From the IMG/VR virus record IMGVR_UViG_3300036846_000467, positions 1-20,708 of that record: a stretch of 20,708 bases of DNA; one strand, written 5' to 3'. The stretch is from a virus. The translations under genes and the position numbers were made by a program. Position 1 is the first letter of the stretch; every line of letters begins with the position of its first letter. The notes under the pieces are model-generated. The model worked only from the letters and a program-made list of their open reading frames with translations. It searched no databases and was not told where the DNA came from. Below are positions 1-5,168 of this stretch, piece by piece.

Positions 1-94
1 CCGCCGGTTTTCCAATCGACGAGGACGAGCTCGGGCCGCTCGTCGACGTACGCGAGTAGGTCGACGGTTCCCATGTACGCGTGCGGTCGACTAT
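1..94. repeat. Terminal direct repeat, left copy
   Basis: Bases 1-94 match 20615-20708 with one difference (T at 82, A at 20696). The first 81 bases are identical. The repeat lies inside the nuclease gene, so the simplest reading is assembly overlap of a circular (or circularly permuted) molecule rather than a biological repeat. Joining the ends keeps the nuclease frame open. Confidence 0.93.
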
Positions 95-533
95 TCCCCC
101 CCCCCCCCCCCACCTCGAGCTCCGGGCCGCGGTAGATAACGGTCGCCTCGACCGCGACCTCGGCGACGTTGTAGGCCTCGGCGAATGCGAGGTACGCGTC
201 GACGTGGCCGGTGAGCTCGTCGGGTACCTCGACGTCCTCGCCGGCGGCGAGCCGTTCGGCCAGGCGGTGAACGGCCGAGCCTTTGCCGGCGGCGGCGTCG
301 CGCTCGACCCATGCGGCGCGCTCGAGCTCGCGCAGCCGTTTCGAGGTCGATCGCTCGGCGAGCTCGCTCCAATGGTCGACCGCGTAGCCGGCGACCGAGC
401 GCGCCGCCCATCCGATCAGGTTTGTTTTCGGTACGCCGTCGCGCAGGATCGCGGTGACGCCGGCGACGGGCTCGCCGTCGAGGTAGTAGCTATGGCCGGT
501 GCCGCGGTTGACGCGACGCGTTGCCGCTGCCAT
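1..533 (-). CDS. RecB/Cas4-like PD-(D/E)XK exonuclease, N-terminal part (continues at 20708)
   Basis: This is the first 177 codons of a 274-aa protein that runs off the left end and continues at 20614 once the repeat is collapsed. It is probably the phage recombination exonuclease, resecting DNA ends to make single strands for the RecT-like partner. The visible RecB-family motifs are His89 in GSAVHRLAE, Glu129 in VEATVI, Asp158 in GTVDLL and Asp173-x-Lys175 in VDWKTG. The QxxxY motif (Gln188, Tyr192) lies in the other part. The ATG at 533 is 12 bases after the HTH gene stop, and I see no strong Shine-Dalgarno. Codons 141-146 come from a run of 16 G on the coding strand and read Val then five Gly. 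This sits where homologues I know have a shorter loop before the catalytic Asp, so an assembly error there is possible. Family assignment is strong and exact activity is inferred. Confidence 0.86.
   Translation of the reverse strand, partial: MAAATRRVNRGTGHSYYLDGEPVAGVTAILRDGVPKTNLIGWAARSVAGYAVDHWSELAERSTSKRLRELERAAWVERDAAAGKGSAVHRLAERLAAGEDVEVPDELTGHVDAYLAFAEAYNVAEVAVEATVIYRGPELEVGGGGGNSRPHAYMGTVDLLAYVDERPELVLVDWKTG
96..111. repeat. 16-base poly-C homopolymer in the nuclease gene
   Basis: There are sixteen consecutive C on the plus strand (G16 on the coding strand), beginning two bases after the terminal repeat. At this length the nuclease frame stays open and encodes a glycine run. It is the only long homopolymer in the window. 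It may be a real slippery tract, or a sequencing or assembly artefact that made the contig break here. Confidence 0.95.
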
Positions 534-545
534 GAGCTCGCGCGC

Positions 546-755
546 TCAACCGGCGGCGCCGCGTTGCGGCGTGGTCTCGGCGAGGTAACGGTCGAGGTCG
601 ACGCGCGCGATGCGAATATGCGGTTTGCGGGTACCGAGGCCGATACGTCGGGCGGCGAGGTCGCCGGCCTTGACGAGCGCGTACACGGTTTGGCGTGAGC
701 AGCGCATGAGCGCCGCGGCCTCGTCGACGGTTAGGTACGGGCTGCGTTCGACCAT
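546..755 (-). CDS. Excisionase-family helix-turn-helix protein (AlpA/HTH_17-like)
   Basis: This is a 69-aa DNA-binding protein. Residues 6-35 (PYLTVDEAAALMRCSRQTVYAL) form the winged HTH typical of the excisionase/AlpA family. A basic wing follows (GLGTRKPHIRIARVDLDRYL), which ends in the usual 'DLDRYL' helix. I chose ATG 755, which begins just before the conserved domain and has AAAGGGG upstream at reasonable spacing. An upstream ATG at 842 would add 29 arginine-rich residues that look non-coding. It is the first gene after a candidate promoter and precedes the nuclease. In a phage with an integrase and arm-type sites it could be the recombination directionality factor, or a regulator of the early operon. 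The sequence does not separate these roles. Confidence 0.85.
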   Translation of the reverse strand: MVERSPYLTVDEAAALMRCSRQTVYALVKAGDLAARRIGLGTRKPHIRIARVDLDRYLAETTPQRGAAG

Positions 756-898
756 GGCCGGCGCCCCTTTGTGCTCGAGTGCTATTCGCCCCGCCCCTCG
801 AGGTAACGGGCGCCGGATCGCTCGCGTACCTGCGCGATGCAACGTAAACCGTCGTTACCGACCTGTAAAGACAATTATGCGGGAATGACGCATCGCGC
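756..898 (-). promoter_or_regulatory. Intergenic control region with candidate early promoter and 9-bp inverted repeat
   Basis: This 143-bp gap separates the membrane gene from the HTH gene and is less GC-rich than its flanks. On the minus strand a TTTACA (869-864) lies 17 bases from TACGTT (846-841), a fair -35 match with a weaker -10, giving a leader of about 80 bases. A 9-bp inverted repeat, GCGCGATGC at 832-840 and GCATCGCGC at 890-898, brackets this promoter and could be an operator pair. The promoter is inferred from pattern only. Confidence 0.5.
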
Positions 899-1255
899 CT
901 AGTCGCCGGCCGATTGCGCTTCGCCGTCGCCGCGCTTACGCCAGCGCGCGCGGGTGATACCGGCGGCGGTGTCGCGCTCGAGCTCGGCCTGTAGCCATTG
1001 CTCCGGCGACAGGCGGCGCCGCTGCGCCTCGGCGAGGCCGTTCCATAGCTGCGCGCGCGCGGTGAGGTAGCCGGCCTGCCATGCGAGCCGCGAGGTACGT
1101 ACCGCCGAATACAGCGCGACCGCGAGCCAGGTCATGAGCAGCGCGTACCACCACTCGCCGACGACGAGGCCGACAACGGCGGCGCCGGCGAGCGCGACCG
1201 CGACCGTGAGCGCGAAGAGTTCCGACGTACGACGCGGCGGCGTCGGGAGCGTCAC
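899..1255 (-). CDS. Small membrane protein with two TM segments, downstream of integrase
   Basis: This 118-aa protein of unknown function starts at GTG 1255, overlapping the integrase stop by four bases (GTGA), so it is probably translationally coupled to integrase. Two hydrophobic segments sit near residues 13-32 (rich in Ala, Val and Gly) and 36-53 (WYALLMTWLAVALYSA). A charged cytosolic C-terminal half of about 65 residues follows, rich in Arg, Glu and Ala and probably helical. A membrane protein expressed with the integrase in a lysogen is a plausible superinfection-exclusion or lysogenic-conversion factor. That is context-based inference; no family is recognised. Confidence 0.78.
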   Translation of the reverse strand: MTLPTPPRRTSELFALTVAVALAGAAVVGLVVGEWWYALLMTWLAVALYSAVRTSRLAWQAGYLTARAQLWNGLAEAQRRRLSPEQWLQAELERDTAAGITRARWRKRGDGEAQSAGD

Positions 1256-2484
1256 GCCGGCGCCTTGCGTTTGCTCGTGATCGCCTGCCAGGTCTCGGCG
1301 AGGACGGGTACCGCCGGGTCGGCGAGGTTGGCGCGATGGTGCGAATACACGTCATGGAACATGCGGTTTGACGCGTGGCCGGTGCGGTGCGTCGCGTCGG
1401 TAACCGCGATGCCGCCGGCGGTCATTTCCGACGCGTTGACGTGCCGCAGATCATGAAATTTGAGCTCAACGCCGGCCGCGTCGGCGGCGCGGCGCCACCG
1501 CGCCGAGAGCGCCGCCGGCGACGTGTAGCCGCGCTCGAGCTCGAGCGAGAAAACGGCGCATTCCTCGAGGCCGGCGACGTCGACGCCGGCGGCCTCGGCG
1601 AGCTCGGCCTGCCGCTCGTAGCGAGCGACGAGCATCGCTCGGCATTCGTCGTCGATCGCGACGGCGCGCTTGCCGCCCTTGTTCGCCGCGATCGGTTTGC
1701 GGTGCCAGCCGTTCGCCTTGCCGCGCCGGTTGCGCGATACCGACGCGTAGAACGTGACCGAGCCGTCGAGTAGTTCTACGTCGCGCCAGCGCAGGCCGGC
1801 GAGCTCGCCCTCGCGCGCGCCGGTCGCGACGGCGGCCTGTACCAAATCTTCGAGCTCGCGTACGTAGCCGGCGTGGTCGTAGGCCTTGGCCTTGTCGCCC
1901 TTGCCGGCCGGCCGAGGTCGCGCCGCGACGTCGAGGACGCGCGCGATATCGGCGAGGTCGTAGTCATCGGCCGCGCTCGGCGCCTGCGGCGTGCCGACCT
2001 CGACCTCGAGGTCGCGGCACGGATTGGCCGTGATCCAGTGATTTCGCTTCGCGATGCGCAGCGAGCGCGAGAGCACGCCGTGAATCTTGACGACGGTACG
2101 CCGCGATTTCGGGCCGGGCTTGCGGGCCGGCGAATGCTTGCCGGCGGCGACCTCGGCGTAGAAACGGTCGAGCGTGGCCTCGTCGAGCCGGTCGAGCTCG
2201 ACCTTGCCGAGCCAGGTCGGCGCGACGTACGTGTCACGCGTCGACCACATCGTCGCCTCGTAGGTCGGCGCCTTGCCGGCCGCCTTGGTCTCGAGGTAGT
2301 GGTCGACCGCGTCGAGGACGGTACGCCGGTGCGCGCCCTTGCCGCCGCGCCGGTAGCGGGCCTCGAGTGCCTTGGCCTCGTCGCGAGTATCCACAACGCG
2401 GACGATGCGTTCACGGTCGGGGCCGCGGCCGCCGACGTCGACGCGGACCTTAAATCGGCCGTTGGGCTGCTGCTCGATTGCCAT
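1252..2484 (-). CDS. int: Tyrosine integrase (site-specific recombinase)
   Basis: This 410-aa tyrosine recombinase integrates the phage at attB, here predicted to be a tRNA-Cys gene. Residues 1-50 form an arm-binding domain (IEQQPNGRFKVRVDVGG). Residues 52-160 are the SAM-like core-binding domain, and about 175-400 the catalytic domain. The catalytic set is visible: Arg224 in ATGAREGELAGLRW, His344 and Arg347 in FHDLRH, His370 in RTGHAS and nucleophile Tyr380 in DVYSHH. Start ATG 2484 has AAAAGGA nine bases upstream. The longer frame to 2610 would translate the arm-site repeats and is rejected. The length is normal for actinophage integrases and the gene appears intact. attP lies directly upstream. 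Confidence 0.97.
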   Translation of the reverse strand: MAIEQQPNGRFKVRVDVGGRGPDRERIVRVVDTRDEAKALEARYRRGGKGAHRRTVLDAVDHYLETKAAGKAPTYEATMWSTRDTYVAPTWLGKVELDRLDEATLDRFYAEVAAGKHSPARKPGPKSRRTVVKIHGVLSRSLRIAKRNHWITANPCRDLEVEVGTPQAPSAADDYDLADIARVLDVAARPRPAGKGDKAKAYDHAGYVRELEDLVQAAVATGAREGELAGLRWRDVELLDGSVTFYASVSRNRRGKANGWHRKPIAANKGGKRAVAIDDECRAMLVARYERQAELAEAAGVDVAGLEECAVFSLELERGYTSPAALSARWRRAADAAGVELKFHDLRHVNASEMTAGGIAVTDATHRTGHASNRMFHDVYSHHRANLADPAVPVLAETWQAITSKRKAPA

Positions 2485-2508
2485 TGCTCGGTGTCCTTTT
2501 CGCTTCGC

Positions 2509-2544
2509 GGGTGTCACGCGTTCGGGTGTCACGCCGGGTGTCAC
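2509..2544 (+). repeat. Three direct copies of GGGTGTCAC (integrase-proximal arm sites)
   Basis: GGGTGTCAC occurs at 2509-2517, 2524-2532 and 2536-2544, all in the same orientation, between the integrase start and the tRNA-like core. Two more copies lie on the other side of the core. A degenerate GGTGTC follows at 2490-2495. Clustered same-orientation repeats on both sides of a core are what arm-type sites of a tyrosine integrase look like. Binding by this integrase is inferred. Confidence 0.72.
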
Positions 2545-2647
2545 AGGCCTTGTAACCGGCCGTAATCTATCGTAACCGTGCGGTACGTGTTGCTTATTTC
2601 CGCAGGTCACAGTAATCGGTCGATACCCTTACCGACCTCGGCTCGGA

Positions 2648-2689
2648 CTGCAAAGCCTTTTACGTCGGTTCGATTCCGACCGCCGCCTC
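2648..2689 (+). other. attP: attP core: 3' half of a tRNA-Cys gene
   Basis: On the plus strand there is a tRNA-Cys anticodon loop CTGCAAA (2648-2654, anticodon GCA) and a perfect T-arm, GTCGG-TTCGATT-CCGAC (2664-2680). An acceptor 3' strand CGCCGCC (2681-2687) follows, then T at 2688, matching the U73 discriminator typical of tRNA-Cys. The 5' half is absent: the bases before the loop do not pair into an anticodon stem, and no GGCGGCG acceptor 5' strand is found. This is how an attP carrying the end of its target tRNA looks. It is beside the integrase and flanked by arm-type repeats. Confidence 0.85.
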
Positions 2690-2691
2690 GT

Positions 2692-2722
2692 CGAAAACCG
2701 CCGATTCTGTCGGCGGTTTTCG
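2692..2722. terminator. Strong hairpin beside attP core, candidate bidirectional terminator
   Basis: A perfect 13-bp inverted repeat (arms 2692-2704 and 2710-2722, loop TTCTG) starts with CGAAAA and ends with TTTTCG, so each strand has a T-run within the distal stem. It begins three bases after the tRNA-like core. It may therefore be the original terminator of the host tRNA carried in the common core, or a phage terminator between the lysis and integrase units. Confidence 0.65.
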
Positions 2723-2751
2723 CAATTGGCCTCGAGGTCGCCCGGGCCGGC

Positions 2752-2772
2752 GGGTGTCACGGCGGGTGTCAC
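2752..2772 (+). repeat. Two direct copies of GGGTGTCAC (distal arm sites)
   Basis: GGGTGTCAC occurs at 2752-2760 and 2764-2772, in the same orientation and with the same 12-base spacing as one integrase-side pair. With that set they place arm-type sites on both sides of the attP core, about 63 bp from its 3' end here. Confidence 0.72.
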
Positions 2773-2836
2773 GCGGGCCCGCGCGCCGGCGCCAGGCCTT
2801 CTACGCGGGTCGGCCGCCGGCGGCGAGCTCGAGGCC

Positions 2837-2858
2837 GGGCGCGGCTACAGCCGCGCCC
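2837..2858 (-). terminator. GC-rich hairpin after lysis genes, candidate late-operon terminator
   Basis: A perfect 9-bp stem (GGGCGCGGC at 2837-2845, GCCGCGCCC at 2850-2858) with a four-base loop lies eleven bases downstream of the last lysis ORF. There is no T-tract on the minus strand, so it may act with Rho or only as an mRNA 3' structure. Its position at the end of the late genes is the main argument. Confidence 0.4.
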
Positions 2859-2868
2859 TCGTCCACAG

Positions 2869-2955
2869 CTAGTCGCGGCCTATCCACAGCACGAGCGCGA
2901 CGTATCCGAGCAGCGCCAGCGCCAGCGCCACGGCGAGGATTTCGTACCGCGTCAA
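2869..2955 (-). CDS. 28-aa single-pass membrane peptide at end of lysis cassette
   Basis: A short ORF starts with TTG at 2955, overlapping the holin stop (TTGA), and ends at TAG 2869. The product is MTRYEI followed by a continuous hydrophobic stretch of about 19 residues (LAVALALALLGYVALVLWI) and a short charged tail. A two-residue-period Leu-Ala stretch comes from a small GGCGCT repeat in the DNA. The coupled start, the full-length TM segment and the place after the holin suggest a second holin, antiholin or other lysis accessory. No family is recognised, and the TTG start makes the call tentative. Confidence 0.5.
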   Translation of the reverse strand: MTRYEILAVALALALLGYVALVLWIGRD

Positions 2956-3137
2956 TGCCAGAGAAACGCCAACACGAGGCCGAGCAGGCCGAGCGAAACG
3001 AGGCCGCGATACAGCTCGCGCGCCATGCCGGCGACGATCGCGGCCACGCCGAATAGCACGGCGGCGACGATCAGGTACACGAGGTCGGCGCCGGCGGGCT
3101 TATTCGCCAGGTAGCCGACGAGCTCGGCGGCGGTCAT
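2952..3137 (-). CDS. Holin-like protein, two TM segments
   Basis: This 61-aa protein should form holes in the cytoplasmic membrane at the end of infection and release or activate the endolysin. It has a short polar N-terminus, TM1 near residues 19-39 (LVYLIVAAVLFGVAAIVAGMA), a charged turn (RELYRG) and TM2 near 45-60 (LVSLGLLGLVLAFLW). Size, topology and position immediately after the amidase fit a class II-type holin. Start ATG 3137 overlaps the amidase stop (ATGA); an ATG two codons upstream (3143) is also possible. Assignment rests on topology and context, since holins share little sequence. Confidence 0.78.
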   Translation of the reverse strand: MTAAELVGYLANKPAGADLVYLIVAAVLFGVAAIVAGMARELYRGLVSLGLLGLVLAFLWH

Positions 3138-3970
3138 GACCACTCGAGCAGGTACGTACCGACCACGTTGTCGCCGAGGTCGTACAGCGCGACTACGCCG
3201 CGGCCGTCCGGGCGGCCGTTGCCGTCGACGGTCGCCGCGATATCGACGAGCCGGTTACCGGCGGCCATGACGCCGGCGTCGGTCGAGAGCCATACCCGAT
3301 TGGCGCCGCTCGCCTTGTCGCCGCGCAGCGCGGCGCCGTTCTCGAGCAGGATGCAGCCGAGCTCGGGTACCGGCCGAGCGGTCGGTGTACGGCCGGCGGG
3401 CTTACCGGCCTGCGGGCTTGCCACGGTTGTCAAGAGACCACCTCCGGCGGTCGAGGCCGGCGGCGAGCTCGGCGAGCTCGAGCCGGCGCGGCGGTTGATT
3501 TCGGATATCTGCTCGATGAGGTACCGGCCACAACACGCGGTCGCGTTGCCGGACGCGTCGCGGTGCGGGCCGGTAATCGAGGCCGGCCAGTAGCCGGCGC
3601 CGTTCCCCCACGCGACGAGCTCGGCGAGGACGTCGAGCAGCATCGAGCTCGGCCGATCGGTCTCGAAATTGCCCATGACGCATAGCGCGTGTGATCGCTC
3701 GTTATGGTCCGCGGTCGCGGCGGTGTTGCGGCCTGGTCCTCGAGACTCGAAAACGGTCGGCGTCGGATTGTCGACGACGTACGAATACTCGAGGTCGACG
3801 TACCCGCCGGCGAGCGCGCCGGCCTGTAGTTGCCGCATACCGCCGGCGCCATGCAGGCCGGTCGAGCCGGTGTGATGTAGCCACAATTCCGGGCTCGGCG
3901 TCGCGATCGCGCTCGCCGGCGTGACGAGCGGATTCGCGCCCCACGCGGCGCGGGTGACGATGGTCGGCAT
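3134..3970 (-). CDS. Endolysin: N-acetylmuramoyl-L-alanine amidase (Amidase_2/PGRP fold)
   Basis: This 278-aa lysin cuts the bond between MurNAc and the stem peptide of the host wall. The N-terminal catalytic domain is residues 1-160. TRAAWGA is the usual opening and LWLHHTGS carries the first zinc His (32 or 33). GPHRDASGNATACCGR carries His136 and Cys146 or Cys147, the other expected ligands. A Ser/Pro/Ala/Gly linker spans about 163-200. A C-terminal domain of about 75 residues (204-278) ends GTYLLEWS; it is unrecognised and may bind cell wall. The start ATG shares one base with the preceding stop (TAATG). There is no signal peptide, so export should depend on the adjacent holin. Confidence 0.92.
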   Translation of the reverse strand: MPTIVTRAAWGANPLVTPASAIATPSPELWLHHTGSTGLHGAGGMRQLQAGALAGGYVDLEYSYVVDNPTPTVFESRGPGRNTAATADHNERSHALCVMGNFETDRPSSMLLDVLAELVAWGNGAGYWPASITGPHRDASGNATACCGRYLIEQISEINRRAGSSSPSSPPASTAGGGLLTTVASPQAGKPAGRTPTARPVPELGCILLENGAALRGDKASGANRVWLSTDAGVMAAGNRLVDIAATVDGNGRPDGRGVVALYDLGDNVVGTYLLEWS

Positions 3971-4098
3971 TATTCGCCGTCGTCGCCGACGTCGGTCTCG
4001 CCGACGCCGGTCTCGCTCGAGTGTTCCGACGTTTCGCCGGGCTCGGCGTCGTCGATGCCCTCGTCGCCGGCGGTCGTATCGGGTTCGGTCGGTGTCAT
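3970..4098 (-). CDS. Short acidic protein between receptor-binding protein and endolysin
   Basis: This 42-aa protein is almost entirely Glu, Asp, Thr, Gly and Ser, with repeated ETG/ETD and DDGE-like runs, so it is strongly acidic and probably disordered. The gene is well supported: a strong GAAGGAGG ribosome-binding site precedes ATG 4098, the start overlaps the upstream stop (ATGA), and its own stop overlaps the endolysin start. No function is recognised. Its place between tail-tip and lysis genes could suit a small virion, chaperone or charge-mimic role, but nothing in the sequence decides this. Confidence 0.72.
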   Translation of the reverse strand: MTPTEPDTTAGDEGIDDAEPGETSEHSSETGVGETDVGDDGE

Positions 4099-5153
4099 GT
4101 TTCCTCCTTCGGTTGCGCCGGCGGCGCCGGCGCGGGTAGTTCGGTCGCCTCGGGCGGCGGCGGCGCCGGTAGCAGCGTCGCGCCGGCGGCGGGTAGCGCG
4201 TCGCCGAGCCGTACGAGCGAGAAACGGTCGACGCGCGCGTCGCCGGCCGCGATCGGGTTCGCCGAGCAGTAAACGCGGAAGGTTTGGCCGTCCGGTACCT
4301 GCGCGAGCCACGAGCCATGAACGGTCGCGCGCGGGTTGCCGACCGCGATCAGGCCGGCGACATTGAAGATCGGCGCAAAATCGGCGCCGGCCGAATTGCG
4401 TACCGAGAATCCGACCGCCGCCGTTGTCGACGATAGGTAGTTGACCGCGAGCTCGACGAGGTACAGGCCGCCGGCGCCGGCGGGAACGGTGACGGTATTG
4501 CCGGCGAGCCACGCGGTCGGGCCGAGCAGCACGGTCGCGAGCGGTAGCACGGACGGCGACGCGGGATTCGCGACGGCGTTGCCGTAAACGACGATGCCGC
4601 GCGGGATGACCGGCCGCGTTTGTAGCGGGTAAGCGACGAGCGCGCGGCCGTCGACGATGTTGCCGGCGGCGACCGCCGCGAGGCCGCTCGGAATGGTGAG
4701 CGTCGCGAGCAGTAACGAGCTCGGCGGTTGCGGCGGCGCGACCGGCGCCGCGGCCGCGGTACCGGCGACAATTTCGGGTTGCCAGAAATGCTGCGTGCCG
4801 CCGATCACCGCGTCGTCGTAAACGTGCGCGACCACGAGGTCGATTCTCGAGGTACCCGGGCCGGGCGCGACCGCGACGGGCAGGTTTACCGTCGAGCTCG
4901 CGCGACATAGGTACTTACCTTGGCCGGCGGCGTCCGAGCCGACGACGACGGCGCGGCCGGCGGCGACGTCGACGGACATATTCGCGCCGGTGCCGCGCGG
5001 GCCGACCACGAGGTCGCCGGCGAGGACGATGCCGGCCGAGCTCCATATCGCGTCGATGAGGTCGCGGTCGATGAGCGCCGGGTACTGCGCATTCTGTAGC
5101 CATAGCGGCGGGTCGACGCCGGCCGGCGCCGCGAGCTCGATGACGTCGGGCAT
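4095..5153 (-). CDS. Minor tail / candidate receptor-binding protein with C1q-like beta domain
   Basis: This 352-aa tail-tip protein is the last large tail gene before lysis. Residues 1-190 resemble the upper part of many actinophage tail proteins (MPDVIELAAP, then WSSAGIVLAGDLVV, then a beta-rich region ending in VVYGNAVAN). Residues about 200-310 read as a compact beta-sandwich like C1q/TNF-type fibre heads (GLYLVELAVNYLSST, VGFSVRNSAGADF, VRVDRFSLVRLG pattern). A Pro/Ala/Glu-rich tail closes the protein. ATG 5153 is preceded by GGGGAAGGA at good spacing. A host-receptor role is inferred from position and fold pattern. Confidence 0.72.
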   Translation of the reverse strand: MPDVIELAAPAGVDPPLWLQNAQYPALIDRDLIDAIWSSAGIVLAGDLVVGPRGTGANMSVDVAAGRAVVVGSDAAGQGKYLCRASSTVNLPVAVAPGPGTSRIDLVVAHVYDDAVIGGTQHFWQPEIVAGTAAAAPVAPPQPPSSLLLATLTIPSGLAAVAAGNIVDGRALVAYPLQTRPVIPRGIVVYGNAVANPASPSVLPLATVLLGPTAWLAGNTVTVPAGAGGLYLVELAVNYLSSTTAAVGFSVRNSAGADFAPIFNVAGLIAVGNPRATVHGSWLAQVPDGQTFRVYCSANPIAAGDARVDRFSLVRLGDALPAAGATLLPAPPPPEATELPAPAPPAQPKEET

Positions 5154-5168
5154 GGTCGAATCCTTCCC

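Noticed and set aside
81-698. Plus-strand 205-codon open frame over the nuclease and HTH genes
   Set aside because: It lies antisense to two well-supported genes, its start lies inside the poly-C/terminal repeat area, and the product is low-complexity with no domain pattern. Similar plus-strand open frames across the window are GC-driven shadows.
1776-2414. Ser/Arg-rich alternative frame inside integrase, and similar Arg-rich frames elsewhere
   Set aside because: These are out-of-frame readings of high-GC genes, with the biased residue composition typical of shadow frames.
2545-2600. Integrase promoter on the minus strand (TAGATT-like -10)
   Set aside because: No acceptable -35 lies at proper spacing, so it is too weak to list as a feature.
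2485-2610. N-terminal extension of integrase to ATG 2610
   Set aside because: It would translate the GGGTGTCAC arm repeats, while ATG 2484 has a good AAAAGGA site and starts at the arm-binding domain.
2600-2690. A complete functional tRNA gene
   Set aside because: Only the anticodon loop, T-arm and acceptor 3' strand are present. The anticodon stem does not pair and no 5' acceptor strand or D-arm is found.
2389-2888. DnaA-box-like words TATCCACA (around 2390 and 2881)
   Set aside because: There are two imperfect copies inside coding sequence, not clustered and not in an AT-rich region; not enough for an origin.
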